Source of the DNA: UBA12545 sp051024685 | Lineage (GTDB): Bacteria > Bacillota > DSM-521 > Neomoorellales > Neomoorellaceae | DNA: 64,000 bases | Direction of reading: 5' to 3' | NCBI GenBank assembly: GCA_051024685.1 | Contig: JAZHPA010000001.1 | Coordinates: 62,001-126,000 of the forward strand | Part shown: in pieces, positions 33,414-41,199 of the stretch | Numbering within the stretch: position 1 is the stretch's first letter | Layout: each line of letters opens with the position of its first letter | Notes under the pieces: generated by a model | Told to the model about the DNA's origin: nothing | Databases searched by the model: none | What the model saw: only the letters and a program-made list of their open reading frames with translations | Translations under genes and position numbers: made by a program

Positions 33414-34460
33414 CTAACTGCACAGCTTCTCGAGGGCCTGGGAAAGTTCCTGGGCCACGTATTCTAGCACCGAAATAGTCCTGGAATAATTCATGCGCGT
33501 CGGGCCCAGGACTCCGACATTGCCGATGACCTCTCCGTTTATTTCATAGGTTACGGTGAGTATGCTGCAATTATTAATCTCCTTATTCTTGTTTTCCCGT
33601 CCTATTTTCACCCTTAGGCCTGCCGGAGGGCCTTCGGCAAAGAGTTCTCGCAGGGCATCCGTTTTTTCCAGAATACAGAGCAGCCCCTTAACTTTATCTA
33701 TATTCCTAAATTCCGGCTGTTCAAATAGGTTGAGGGTACCGTCAAGAAAGATGCGGGCTTCTCTCTTCAGCTTGCCCAGTTCTTCCAGGAGTTCGATTAA
33801 CAAAGAACAGAGCTGTTTGTGCTCGGTAGCCAGAAGCTCTTGATAAATCGTGTCCAGGAATGCTGGTTTGATTTCTTCCAGCACAATACCCTTCAAACGT
33901 TCGTTCAACATCTGGGAAAGGTAATTCAGCTCGGCCCGGCTCACTCCCCGTGGCACGCTGAACAAGTGGTGCTCCACCAGACCGTTGCTGGTAACAACTA
34001 CCAGCAAGGCCTTTCCCGGGGACACGTACAAAAGCTGCACCTGCTGAATATGGGCCCGCCCCTGGTATGGACCCAGAGCAACGGCTGCGTAGCTGGTCAT
34101 CTCGGCAATAAGGCAGGTGGCATCAGCCAAAACCTGCTCAATTTCTCCTATTTTCTGCTCAAACCGCTGCCGGATATATTCCTTTTCGGCGGGGGACAGT
34201 TCATGTCGCTCCATTATACAGTCGATATAGTAACGGTAACCCAGGTCTGAAGGAATCCTTCCCGCCGAAGTGTGGGGTTGTTCGATAAGACCTAGCTCCT
34301 CCAGGTCAGCCATCTCATTGCGGATGGTGGCCGGACTCACCCCCAGGTTGTAGCGCCGGGCGATAGTCCGGGAACCAACCGGCTCCCCCGTGGCAATATA
34401 GTCCAAAATAATGGCCTCTAAGATTTTCCGTTTCCGCCCCTCCACCCGCATCTTACTCAC
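33414..34460 (-). CDS. hrcA: Heat-inducible transcription repressor HrcA
   Basis: The repressor that binds CIRCE elements and depends on GroE for activity. The N-terminal winged helix is KILEAIILDYIATGEPVGSR followed by VSPATIRNEMADLEELGLIE. The GAF-like domain follows and ends NVGVLGPTRMNYSRTISVLE. The length is 348 aa. It is the first gene of its operon, directly downstream of a perfect CIRCE, and so represses itself. Confidence 0.97.
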   Translation of the reverse strand: MSKMRVEGRKRKILEAIILDYIATGEPVGSRTIARRYNLGVSPATIRNEMADLEELGLIEQPHTSAGRIPSDLGYRYYIDCIMERHELSPAEKEYIRQRFEQKIGEIEQVLADATCLIAEMTSYAAVALGPYQGRAHIQQVQLLYVSPGKALLVVVTSNGLVEHHLFSVPRGVSRAELNYLSQMLNERLKGIVLEEIKPAFLDTIYQELLATEHKQLCSLLIELLEELGKLKREARIFLDGTLNLFEQPEFRNIDKVKGLLCILEKTDALRELFAEGPPAGLRVKIGRENKNKEINNCSILTVTYEINGEVIGNVGVLGPTRMNYSRTISVLEYVAQELSQALEKLCS

Positions 34461-34469
34461 CTTCTTTTA

Positions 34470-34496
34470 TTAGCACTCTAATATGTCGAGTGCTAA
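34470..34496. promoter_or_regulatory. CIRCE operator (HrcA binding site)
   Basis: TTAGCACTC (34470-34478), 9-bp spacer, GAGTGCTAA (34488-34496): a perfect match to the CIRCE consensus. It lies 9 bp upstream of the hrcA start codon, so a bound repressor also sits over the leader of the message. Confidence 0.97.
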
Positions 34497-34560
34497 AAAC
34501 TTTCATTAACAAAATAACACCGGCCTGGTCGGTTTGTCAAGCAAATTCAGAACCGACCGC

Positions 34561-35688
34561 TTACACAAAGGCCGCAAACACTTCGTTGGCCAGGGGTAAA
34601 CCCTTCTCTGTAAGGCGCAAAAACCCCGCCTCTATGGTCACCAGGCCTAAAGAGAGAAGGCGTTCCAATTTTTGGCCATAAACTTCCAGCAAATCCTCGC
34701 CGAAGCGTTCTCTGTACTCTTTAAGGCTCACGCCCCGGAGGAGCCGCAGCCCCAGAAAAAGGGTATCCCCTCTCTCCCGGTCGCAAGTTAATACTTCCCC
34801 CTCGTCCGAAGGTAAGCCTCCCTCTTCCACGGTTCGGCAATATGCTTCCAGGGAAGTAAGGTTCTGCCACCGCCTACCGTCCCAATAGGAGGCGGCCCCC
34901 ACGCCCACCCCCAGGTAGGGTCGGTTCTCCCAGTAGGTCAGGTTATGGCGGCATTGAAAACCCGGACGGGCGAAGTTGGAAATCTCGTAGTGCTCATAGC
35001 CGGCCTCCTGCAGTTTTTCCCTTGCCCTCTGGTACATGGCCAGTACCTCTTCGTCATCGGGCAACAGGAGTCGGCCCTCGGAGTAGGAGCGACCCCAAGG
35101 GGTTTCCGGCCCCAGTTCCAGGCTGTAGGCCGAAAGGTGCTCCGGCTCCAGTTCCAGGGCGCGCTCCAGGGTGTTTTCCCAATCGCCCAGGTCCTGTCCC
35201 GGCAGGCCATAGATTAAATCCAGGTTGATGTTGGTAAAGCCGGCTTGGCGGGCCCAGGTGAAGGACTGATAAATTTCTTGGACTCCGTGGGCCCGCCCCA
35301 TGGTTTCCAACAACTCATCTTTAAATGACTGGGCTCCCAGAGACAGACGGTTGACACCTGCCGCCCGTAAAGCCTGCAGCTTTTCGGGGGTCAGGGTACC
35401 GGGATTGGCCTCCACGGTGATCTCTGCTTGTTCTTCTATATTAAAAATACTTATTACGCGAGCCATCAATCCCGCCAAATCATCGGCCGGCAGATAAGTC
35501 GGGGTGCCGCCCCCAAGATATACGGTAGCAGCTTTTCCCGGCCGAAAAACCGACGCCACCATCTCCATCTCCCGACCAAGGACCGTAAGATAGCGGGAGA
35601 CCACCGGGGCTGGTACCCCGGGGAAAGAAATAAAGTCGCAATAATGGCATTTCCGGAGGCAAAAAGGAAGGTGGATGTAGAGGTTCAT
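34561..35688 (-). CDS. hemW: Radical SAM family heme chaperone HemW
   Basis: A HemN-like radical SAM protein. It has C10, C14 and C17 (CLRKCHYC) for the 4Fe-4S cluster, the GGGTPTYLP motif and a HemN C-terminal domain. The shorter N-terminus compared with HemN, and the length of 375 aa, fit HemW, a heme chaperone, rather than an oxygen-independent coproporphyrinogen oxidase. It lies directly after lepA, the common Firmicute order lepA-hemW-hrcA. Confidence 0.93.
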   Translation of the reverse strand: MNLYIHLPFCLRKCHYCDFISFPGVPAPVVSRYLTVLGREMEMVASVFRPGKAATVYLGGGTPTYLPADDLAGLMARVISIFNIEEQAEITVEANPGTLTPEKLQALRAAGVNRLSLGAQSFKDELLETMGRAHGVQEIYQSFTWARQAGFTNINLDLIYGLPGQDLGDWENTLERALELEPEHLSAYSLELGPETPWGRSYSEGRLLLPDDEEVLAMYQRAREKLQEAGYEHYEISNFARPGFQCRHNLTYWENRPYLGVGVGAASYWDGRRWQNLTSLEAYCRTVEEGGLPSDEGEVLTCDRERGDTLFLGLRLLRGVSLKEYRERFGEDLLEVYGQKLERLLSLGLVTIEAGFLRLTEKGLPLANEVFAAFV

Positions 35689-37488
35689 CTAATCCACCCT
35701 CAATACGGCCATAAAAGCTTCCTGGGGTATTTCGACCTTGCCTATCTGCTTCATCCTCTTCTTGCCTTCCTTTTGCTTTTCTAACAACTTGCGCTTGCGG
35801 GTCACGTCACCGCCGTAACACTTGGCCAGGACGTTTTTGCGCAAGGCCCGTATGGTCTCCCGGGCGATAACCCGGTTACCGATGGCCGCCTGTATCGGCA
35901 CGTCAAAAAGCTGCCGGGGAATAAGCTCCCTTAGCCGCTCTACCAGGGCCCTGCCCCGCTGGTAGGCCTTATCCCGGTGGACGATCACGGACAGGGCATC
36001 CACCACTTCGTTATTGATGAGAATATCCAGCTTAACCAGGTCCGACATCCGGTAGCCGAGGAGTTCGTAATCTAGGGAGGCATAGCCGCGGGTTCTCGAT
36101 TTCAACTGGTCGAAGAAGTCGAAAATAATCTCCGCCAGGGGTAGTTCATAGGTGAGCATGACCCTTTTCCCCGGCAGGTACTCCATACCCACGAAGGTGC
36201 CCCGCCTCTCCTGACAAAGCTCCATAACAGGGCCCACATAATCGGAGGGTAGCAGGAGGGTAGCCTTCACGTAGGGCTCTTCCATAGCCTCAATGCTCCC
36301 TGCCGGAGGCAGATGGGTAGGGTTATCTACCATGAGGACCTCACCGTTGGTCTTGATTACCCTGTATACCACGCTGGGTGCCGTAGTAATAAGCTCCAGA
36401 TTATATTCCCTCTCCAAGCGCTCCTGGACGATTTCCATATGCAATAGCCCCAGGAAACCACACCGAAAACCGAACCCCAGGGCCGCTGACGTTTCCGGCT
36501 CAAAGACCAGGGCCGCGTCATTGAGCTGCAACTTCTCCAAGGCATCCCGCAGGTCATCGTATTTTTCCGAATCCACAGGATACAGGCCGCAGTATACCAT
36601 GGGCGTAACCCGCCGGTATCCCGGCAAGGGAGCATCAGCGGGCCTTTCCGCGCCGGTAACCGTGTCCCCGACCCGGGTATCCCGCACATTCTTAATCCCC
36701 GCAGCCAAATAACCCACTTCCCCGGCCTCCAGGACTTGAACTGGCCTGGGAGAGGGGGTGAACACCCCTACCTCGTCCACCTCAAATTCTTTACCTGTGG
36801 ACATCATGCGGATAACCATACCCTTACTCACTCTTCCTTGGACCACCCGGACGTAGGAAATGGCCCCGCGGTAAGAATCAAAATGGGAGTCAAATATCAA
36901 GGCCTGTAAAGGCCTTTCCGCATCCCCTCTAGGAGGAGGAATACGCCGGACAATGGCCTCGAGTATTTCCTCCGTACCCTGGCCCGTCTTGGCCGAAGCC
37001 AGAATAGCAGCACTGCCGTCCAGCCCGATAACTTCTTCCAGTTCCCGGCGCACGCGGTCCGGTTCGGCATTGGGCAGATCGATCTTGTTTATAACCGGGA
37101 CGATTTCCAGATTGTGCTCCAGGGCTAGGTAGAGGTTAGCCAGGGTTTGCGCCTCGATACCCTGGGTGGCGTCTACCACCAGCAGAGCACCCTCGCAGGC
37201 TGCCAGACTGCGCGACACCTCGTAGGTAAAATCGACGTGGCCCGGGGTATCGATAAGGTTTAAAATGTATTCCTGGCCGTCACGTGCCCGATAGATAAGG
37301 CGCACCGCCTGGAGTTTAATGGTGATACCTCGTTCCCGCTCCAGTTCCAAGGTGTCTAATACCTGATCTACCATCTGCCTGGGACTCAAGGCACCGGTAT
37401 ATTCCAGCAAACGATCGGCCAGGGTGGACTTACCGTGGTCTACGTGGGCAATGATACAAAAATTGCGGATACGCTCTTGCCTGGTCAA
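35689..37488 (-). CDS. lepA: Elongation factor 4 (LepA)
   Basis: A ribosome-associated GTPase linked to translation fidelity and 30S biogenesis. G1 is AHVDHGKST, G3 is DTPGHVDF, and G4 is NKID. The EF-G-like domains are followed by the LepA-specific C-terminal domain (RGYASLDYELLGYRMSDLVK). I chose the TTG at 37488, which follows AAGGAGGTGCCGGTAGTA and starts TRQERIRNFCIIAHVDHG, the usual N-terminus. An ATG at 37512 would overlap that ribosome site. Confidence 0.96.
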   Translation of the reverse strand: MTRQERIRNFCIIAHVDHGKSTLADRLLEYTGALSPRQMVDQVLDTLELERERGITIKLQAVRLIYRARDGQEYILNLIDTPGHVDFTYEVSRSLAACEGALLVVDATQGIEAQTLANLYLALEHNLEIVPVINKIDLPNAEPDRVRRELEEVIGLDGSAAILASAKTGQGTEEILEAIVRRIPPPRGDAERPLQALIFDSHFDSYRGAISYVRVVQGRVSKGMVIRMMSTGKEFEVDEVGVFTPSPRPVQVLEAGEVGYLAAGIKNVRDTRVGDTVTGAERPADAPLPGYRRVTPMVYCGLYPVDSEKYDDLRDALEKLQLNDAALVFEPETSAALGFGFRCGFLGLLHMEIVQERLEREYNLELITTAPSVVYRVIKTNGEVLMVDNPTHLPPAGSIEAMEEPYVKATLLLPSDYVGPVMELCQERRGTFVGMEYLPGKRVMLTYELPLAEIIFDFFDQLKSRTRGYASLDYELLGYRMSDLVKLDILINNEVVDALSVIVHRDKAYQRGRALVERLRELIPRQLFDVPIQAAIGNRVIARETIRALRKNVLAKCYGGDVTRKRKLLEKQKEGKKRMKQIGKVEIPQEAFMAVLRVD

Positions 37489-37521
37489 TACTACCGGCAC
37501 CTCCTTCCCCATTATAACAGA

Positions 37522-37552
37522 AAGCGGGCCGAGCTGAAAGCCCGGCCCGCTT
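37522..37552 (-). terminator. Terminator between the holin-like gene and lepA
   Basis: AAGCGGGCC (37522-37530) pairs with GGCCCGCTT (37544-37552), and the inner GCT/AGC pair extends the stem. On the minus strand the tail is TTTCTGTTATAAT. It ends the 37564-37902 transcript just before lepA. Confidence 0.7.
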
Positions 37553-37563
37553 AGGCGGAGTGC

Positions 37564-37902
37564 CTAGCGCAACTCCGTCGGCACAAAGGCATCAATAACA
37601 CCTATTACTAAGGCCGCCAGCAGGGCCCCCACCACATTAACCCGCAGCATTGTGGGTACCAGGAACTGTGCCAGGTAAATAACCACTGCGGCCACAATGA
37701 AACCGACAATACCGCGGCTGCGGGGGGATATCCTCTTACCCAACAAGGTTTCTGCCACCCAGCCTAAAGCGGCAATGACCACCGCTGCAACAAGCGCTCC
37801 GGTGAACCCGGCCACCCGTATGCCCGGCAACAGGTAACCCACCAGCATCAGCACCAGAGCGGAGACTATAAAACGAATAACCACGCCTAACCAGTTGTTC
37901 AT
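37564..37902 (-). CDS. Phage-holin-family-like small membrane protein
   Basis: A 112-aa protein with four hydrophobic helices (about 8-28, 33-52, 67-85 and 90-108) separated by a basic loop (LLGKRISPRSRGI). The pattern matches the 'phage holin family' (DUF360-like) membrane proteins common in Firmicute chromosomes. No phage genes are nearby, so it is not evidence of a prophage. Function unknown. Confidence 0.8.
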   Translation of the reverse strand: MNNWLGVVIRFIVSALVLMLVGYLLPGIRVAGFTGALVAAVVIAALGWVAETLLGKRISPRSRGIVGFIVAAVVIYLAQFLVPTMLRVNVVGALLAALVIGVIDAFVPTELR

Positions 37903-37965
37903 TTCGTCACCTCCTCGGGTGTTTTACTATAGGATTACCCAGAAGGGAGGTGAATTATACCATTC

Positions 37966-38724
37966 CTACCTTTTTAGCTTTAACCTGGTAATGGCCGTGG
38001 CCAGAGCTGCAGCACCAAAACCGTTATCGATATTGACCACGCCCACGCCGATTGCGCAGCTGTTCAGCATGGCCAGGAGGGCCGCCAGGCCACCGAAGCT
38101 GGCCCCATATCCCACACTGGTAGGCACGGCAATGACGGGCTGGGCTATCATGCCGGCCACCACGCTGGCCAGGGCCCCTTCCATCCCGGCCACCACAATG
38201 ACTACATCGGCCTGCCGCACCTTACCCATCTGGTCAAGGAGGCGGTGAATACCGGCTACTCCCACATCATATATGCGGTCTACCTCATTGCCCATGACCT
38301 CCGCCGTGACCGCCGCCTCCTCGGCTACCGGCAAATCGGCTGTCCCGGCACTTAAGACGGCCACGCGTCCTCCCGTAGGAGGTATTTCGCCTGCCGGGAC
38401 CACGATGGTGCGGGCGAGGGCATTAAACCGGGCCTCAGGCAGTTTTTCGGCTACCGCCTCATAGGTTTCCTCACCCGTCCTGGTTACCAGCACGGTAGTT
38501 CCGGCAGCAGCCAGGCGGCAGGCAATGGCTACAACTTGCTCTTTAGTCTTGCCCTGGCCGAAGATGACTTCCGGAAAGCCGTTGCGCAGGGCCCGGTGGT
38601 GATCGACCTTGGCAAAACCGAGGTCCTCGTAGTGCAAGCCTTTGATCTTCTCCACGGCTTCCTCAAGACTTACCCGGCCTTCCCGCAATCCCTCAAGAAG
38701 TTCCCTTAGTTGGCCTTCCGTCAT
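37966..38724 (-). CDS. larB: Nickel pincer cofactor biosynthesis protein LarB
   Basis: A PurE-like carboxylase/hydrolase that modifies nicotinic acid adenine dinucleotide for the lactate racemase cofactor. The features are GFPEVIFGQGKTKEQVVAIA, then VPVAEEAAVTAEVMGNEVDR and the PurE-like VVAGMEGALASVVAGMIAQP. The length is 252 aa. LarC, LarE and LarA are not in this window, so either they lie elsewhere or the gene has another use. It is divergent from spoIIP. Confidence 0.93.
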   Translation of the reverse strand: MTEGQLRELLEGLREGRVSLEEAVEKIKGLHYEDLGFAKVDHHRALRNGFPEVIFGQGKTKEQVVAIACRLAAAGTTVLVTRTGEETYEAVAEKLPEARFNALARTIVVPAGEIPPTGGRVAVLSAGTADLPVAEEAAVTAEVMGNEVDRIYDVGVAGIHRLLDQMGKVRQADVVIVVAGMEGALASVVAGMIAQPVIAVPTSVGYGASFGGLAALLAMLNSCAIGVGVVNIDNGFGAAALATAITRLKLKR

Positions 38725-38782
38725 TGCCGCACCTCCTTAAGGAAGCCTCCCCCAGGTCTAAAAATAACTTTAAAGGAATAAA

Positions 38783-39832
38783 ATGGCGGTAGTGAGGGGG
38801 AATAGCCCTTTGAATATTTACTTTATCACCAATTGGAGGGTCAGGAAAAGCCTCAGACTCTCGTGCCGGCTCTTTCTCTTAGTGCTCGCCGGACTGTTGC
38901 TGTTCGGGGTCTCCTCCCCGCTGAAGTCCCTTTTGCGCCGGTTACCGGGGGCCGTAGCCAGCTATTCCTATTCTCTACCCATGTCCTTTTGGAAGGGTAT
39001 TTTAGATGCAGGCCTCCCCACCTTGGTACTGGAGGCCTGCCGGCAACCACTTCTCCCGCAACCCGGGTTGGTTCCCTCCGCCGTCCAGGTCCTAAACCCC
39101 GACCTGGTCCGATTTCTAACCACGGAGGAGGAGTACCCCCTGCCCGAAGGGCAGGAAAGCCCGCCACCCCCGCCTCTGGATTTTAGCCAAATAGAAGAGG
39201 GTGGCCAGCACCCCCTCGTAGCCATCTACAACACCCATAATGCCGAAGCCTACGCCCCCAGCGATGGGACCGAAAAAACGCCGGGCAAAAACGCGAGCAT
39301 CAGCCTGGTGGCCGCCGCCCTGGCCCAAACCCTCACTGAGGAATACGGCGTACCAGTGGTGCGTTCTGATACCATCCACGATTACCCCGACTTTGCCAAG
39401 GCCTACGCGAACTCGGAAAAGACGGTCCGCCGCCTTCTGGCCGAATATCCCTCCATCCAGATTGTACTGGACATCCACCGGGATGCCGGTTTGAAAGAAC
39501 CCCCGGTAGCCTACATCAACGATCAACAGGTGGCCCAAATTTTAATCATTGTGGGCAGCGATGCCAGGCTGGAGCACCCCAATTGGCGCCAAAACGAAGC
39601 CTTCGCCCGCCGGCTGGCCGCCAAAATGGATGAGCTGTATCCCGGACTCAGCCGGGGCGTCCGGGTCCAGGAAGGCCGCTACAACCAGCACTTGCACCCG
39701 CGGGCCCTCCTTTTGGAGATAGGGAGCAGCAATAACACCCTGGATCAGGCGGAAAAGTCGGCCCGCCTCCTGGCCAGGGTCCTCGTCGAGGTGTTACGGG
39801 ATTTGCAAAGGGAAAACCCCCTGGCGCAGTAG
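38783..39832 (+). CDS. spoIIP: Stage II sporulation protein P (SpoIIP)
   Basis: A peptidoglycan amidase/endopeptidase of the DMP engulfment complex, working with SpoIID and SpoIIM. The N-terminal membrane anchor is LSCRLFLLVLAGLLLFGVSS. The catalytic domain starts at LVAIYNTHNAEAYAPSDG, and includes VLDIHRDAGLKEPP and LLEIGSSNNTLDQA, with the zinc ligands of the amidase_3-like fold. The length is 349 aa. The ATG follows AAAGGAATAAA. Expression is expected from sigma-E. Confidence 0.93.
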   Translation: MAVVRGNSPLNIYFITNWRVRKSLRLSCRLFLLVLAGLLLFGVSSPLKSLLRRLPGAVASYSYSLPMSFWKGILDAGLPTLVLEACRQPLLPQPGLVPSAVQVLNPDLVRFLTTEEEYPLPEGQESPPPPPLDFSQIEEGGQHPLVAIYNTHNAEAYAPSDGTEKTPGKNASISLVAAALAQTLTEEYGVPVVRSDTIHDYPDFAKAYANSEKTVRRLLAEYPSIQIVLDIHRDAGLKEPPVAYINDQQVAQILIIVGSDARLEHPNWRQNEAFARRLAAKMDELYPGLSRGVRVQEGRYNQHLHPRALLLEIGSSNNTLDQAEKSARLLARVLVEVLRDLQRENPLAQ

Positions 39833-39863
39833 AGGAGGGCCGCTCTGTTTCTTCGGCCTGCCT

Positions 39864-40307
39864 TTATCCGAGCAACTCCTTCACCACCTGGTTAGCCCTC
39901 TTGCCGTCCGCCCTACCCCTAATTTTGGGCATGAGAGCAGCCATGACTTTCCCTACATCCTTGCCGGATTGGGCCCCTACTTCGCGGATCGTGTCTCTTA
40001 TGACCGCGAGAAGTTCTTCTTCGCTCAACTGGCGGGGCAAATATTCCTCCAGAACCCCGATCTCCGCTTCGGCCTGTCGGACCAGGTCTTGCCTCCCACC
40101 CCGCATAAACTGCTCCAAGGCTTCCTTGCGCATTTTTATCTCCCGCTGGATTACATTTACGATCTCCTCGTCGTTAAGTGGTCGCCGCCTCTCGATTTCC
40201 GCATTCTTGATGCTGGCCAAGACCATGCGGATGGTCTGCAGCCTGACTTTATCGTGGCTCTTAAGGGCCTCCTTCATATCGCGGGTAAGCTGTTCCTTCA
40301 TTGTCAC
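39864..40307 (-). CDS. yqeY: GatB/YqeY domain-containing protein
   Basis: A 147-aa helical protein. It begins MKEQLTRDMKEALKSHDKVR and LQTIRMVLASIKNAEIERRR, and ends with the helical YqeY tail (PKIRGRADGKRANQVVKELL). It resembles the tRNA-binding tail of GatB, but a role in amidation is not shown. In other Firmicutes it follows rpsU; here it stands alone between spoIIP and nudL. Confidence 0.93.
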   Translation of the reverse strand: MTMKEQLTRDMKEALKSHDKVRLQTIRMVLASIKNAEIERRRPLNDEEIVNVIQREIKMRKEALEQFMRGGRQDLVRQAEAEIGVLEEYLPRQLSEEELLAVIRDTIREVGAQSGKDVGKVMAALMPKIRGRADGKRANQVVKELLG

Positions 40308-40505
40308 TGCCTCCTTTGCGGGTTAAGTCACCGATGCAGCCCCTGGCATAATTTCTTTTCTCCACCGCCCATCTTTATCCCTCCTTAAAGTTATTAACCA
40401 CAGTTTGTTCCCTTTTCCCCTGGGGAATGCCCGAGGAACTAGACTTCAAAGACTTAAGGGACTATGATGGATTTAAGCAGCTTTTGCGGCAGGTGATCAA
40501 GTCAA

Positions 40506-41183
40506 GTGCAATATCTAACCCTGGAAAGGATAAAAAAGAAAATCGGTCAATACCAAAGGGGACTGCTGGACGCCGAGCGGTACAGCCCTTCAGCCGTACT
40601 GATCCCGCTGTTAAACTCCAAGGAAGGTGCCTGTGCCGTCCTTTTTACCGTCCGCTCCCATCGCCTGTCTACCCAGCCAGGAGAAATCTGTTTTCCGGGG
40701 GGACATGTGAGCCCGTCCGATGCCCACGAAAAGGAAACGGCGGTGAGGGAAACCTGCGAAGAGCTGGGCCTTGCCCCATCCGATGTAGAAGTATGGGGGA
40801 GTTTGGACGTTTTAGTCACACCCTTTGGCCAGATTATTTATCCCTTTGCCGGGTTCTTGCGGCAACCCGAAGCCATCCATCCTAACCCGGAAGAAGTAGG
40901 AGAAATTTTTACCGCCGAACTCCATTACCTTCTAGCCCAGGCTCCTGAATACCACGAAATAACCTTACAGGTCCGCCCCCCTGACAGCTTCCCCTTCCAT
41001 AAAATTCCCCACGGACGTAACTATCCCTGGCGCACCGCCACCTGGCCCGAACTATTTTATGAAATCCACGGCCGCGTCGTCTGGGGCATAACGGCCAGAA
41101 TACTGCATCATTTCCTCAACGTTATAAGACAAACTGAGCTCCCGCCGGAAAACAGCCCCGGCGGCAAGCCTGCTCCTCCTTAA
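40506..41183 (+). CDS. CoA pyrophosphatase (NUDIX, NudL family)
   Basis: A Nudix hydrolase of the CoA pyrophosphatase branch. The UPF0035-type motif SHRLSTQPGEICFPGGH is followed by a Nudix box ending ETAVRETCEELGL. The first E of the box is displaced in the usual way for this branch. The length is 225 aa. The GTG is the first start after an in-frame TGA at 40494. Upstream, at 40427, a short frame (MPEELDFKDLRDYDGF) precedes it in another phase. It is read with comEC. Confidence 0.88.
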   Translation: MQYLTLERIKKKIGQYQRGLLDAERYSPSAVLIPLLNSKEGACAVLFTVRSHRLSTQPGEICFPGGHVSPSDAHEKETAVRETCEELGLAPSDVEVWGSLDVLVTPFGQIIYPFAGFLRQPEAIHPNPEEVGEIFTAELHYLLAQAPEYHEITLQVRPPDSFPFHKIPHGRNYPWRTATWPELFYEIHGRVVWGITARILHHFLNVIRQTELPPENSPGGKPAPP

Positions 41184-41199
41184 GACGAGCAGGAAAACA

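Noticed and set aside
37564..37902. Holin-like protein as a sign of a prophage.
   Set aside because: No capsid, tail, integrase or lysis genes are nearby, and this membrane family is common on Firmicute chromosomes.
40427..40885. A plus-strand frame MPEELDFKDLRDYDGFKQLL overlapping the start of the CoA pyrophosphatase gene.
   Set aside because: Only the first 26 residues look protein-like. The rest is out of phase with the Nudix gene, the ribosome site is poor, and there is no stop between. A former N-terminal extension is possible but not shown.
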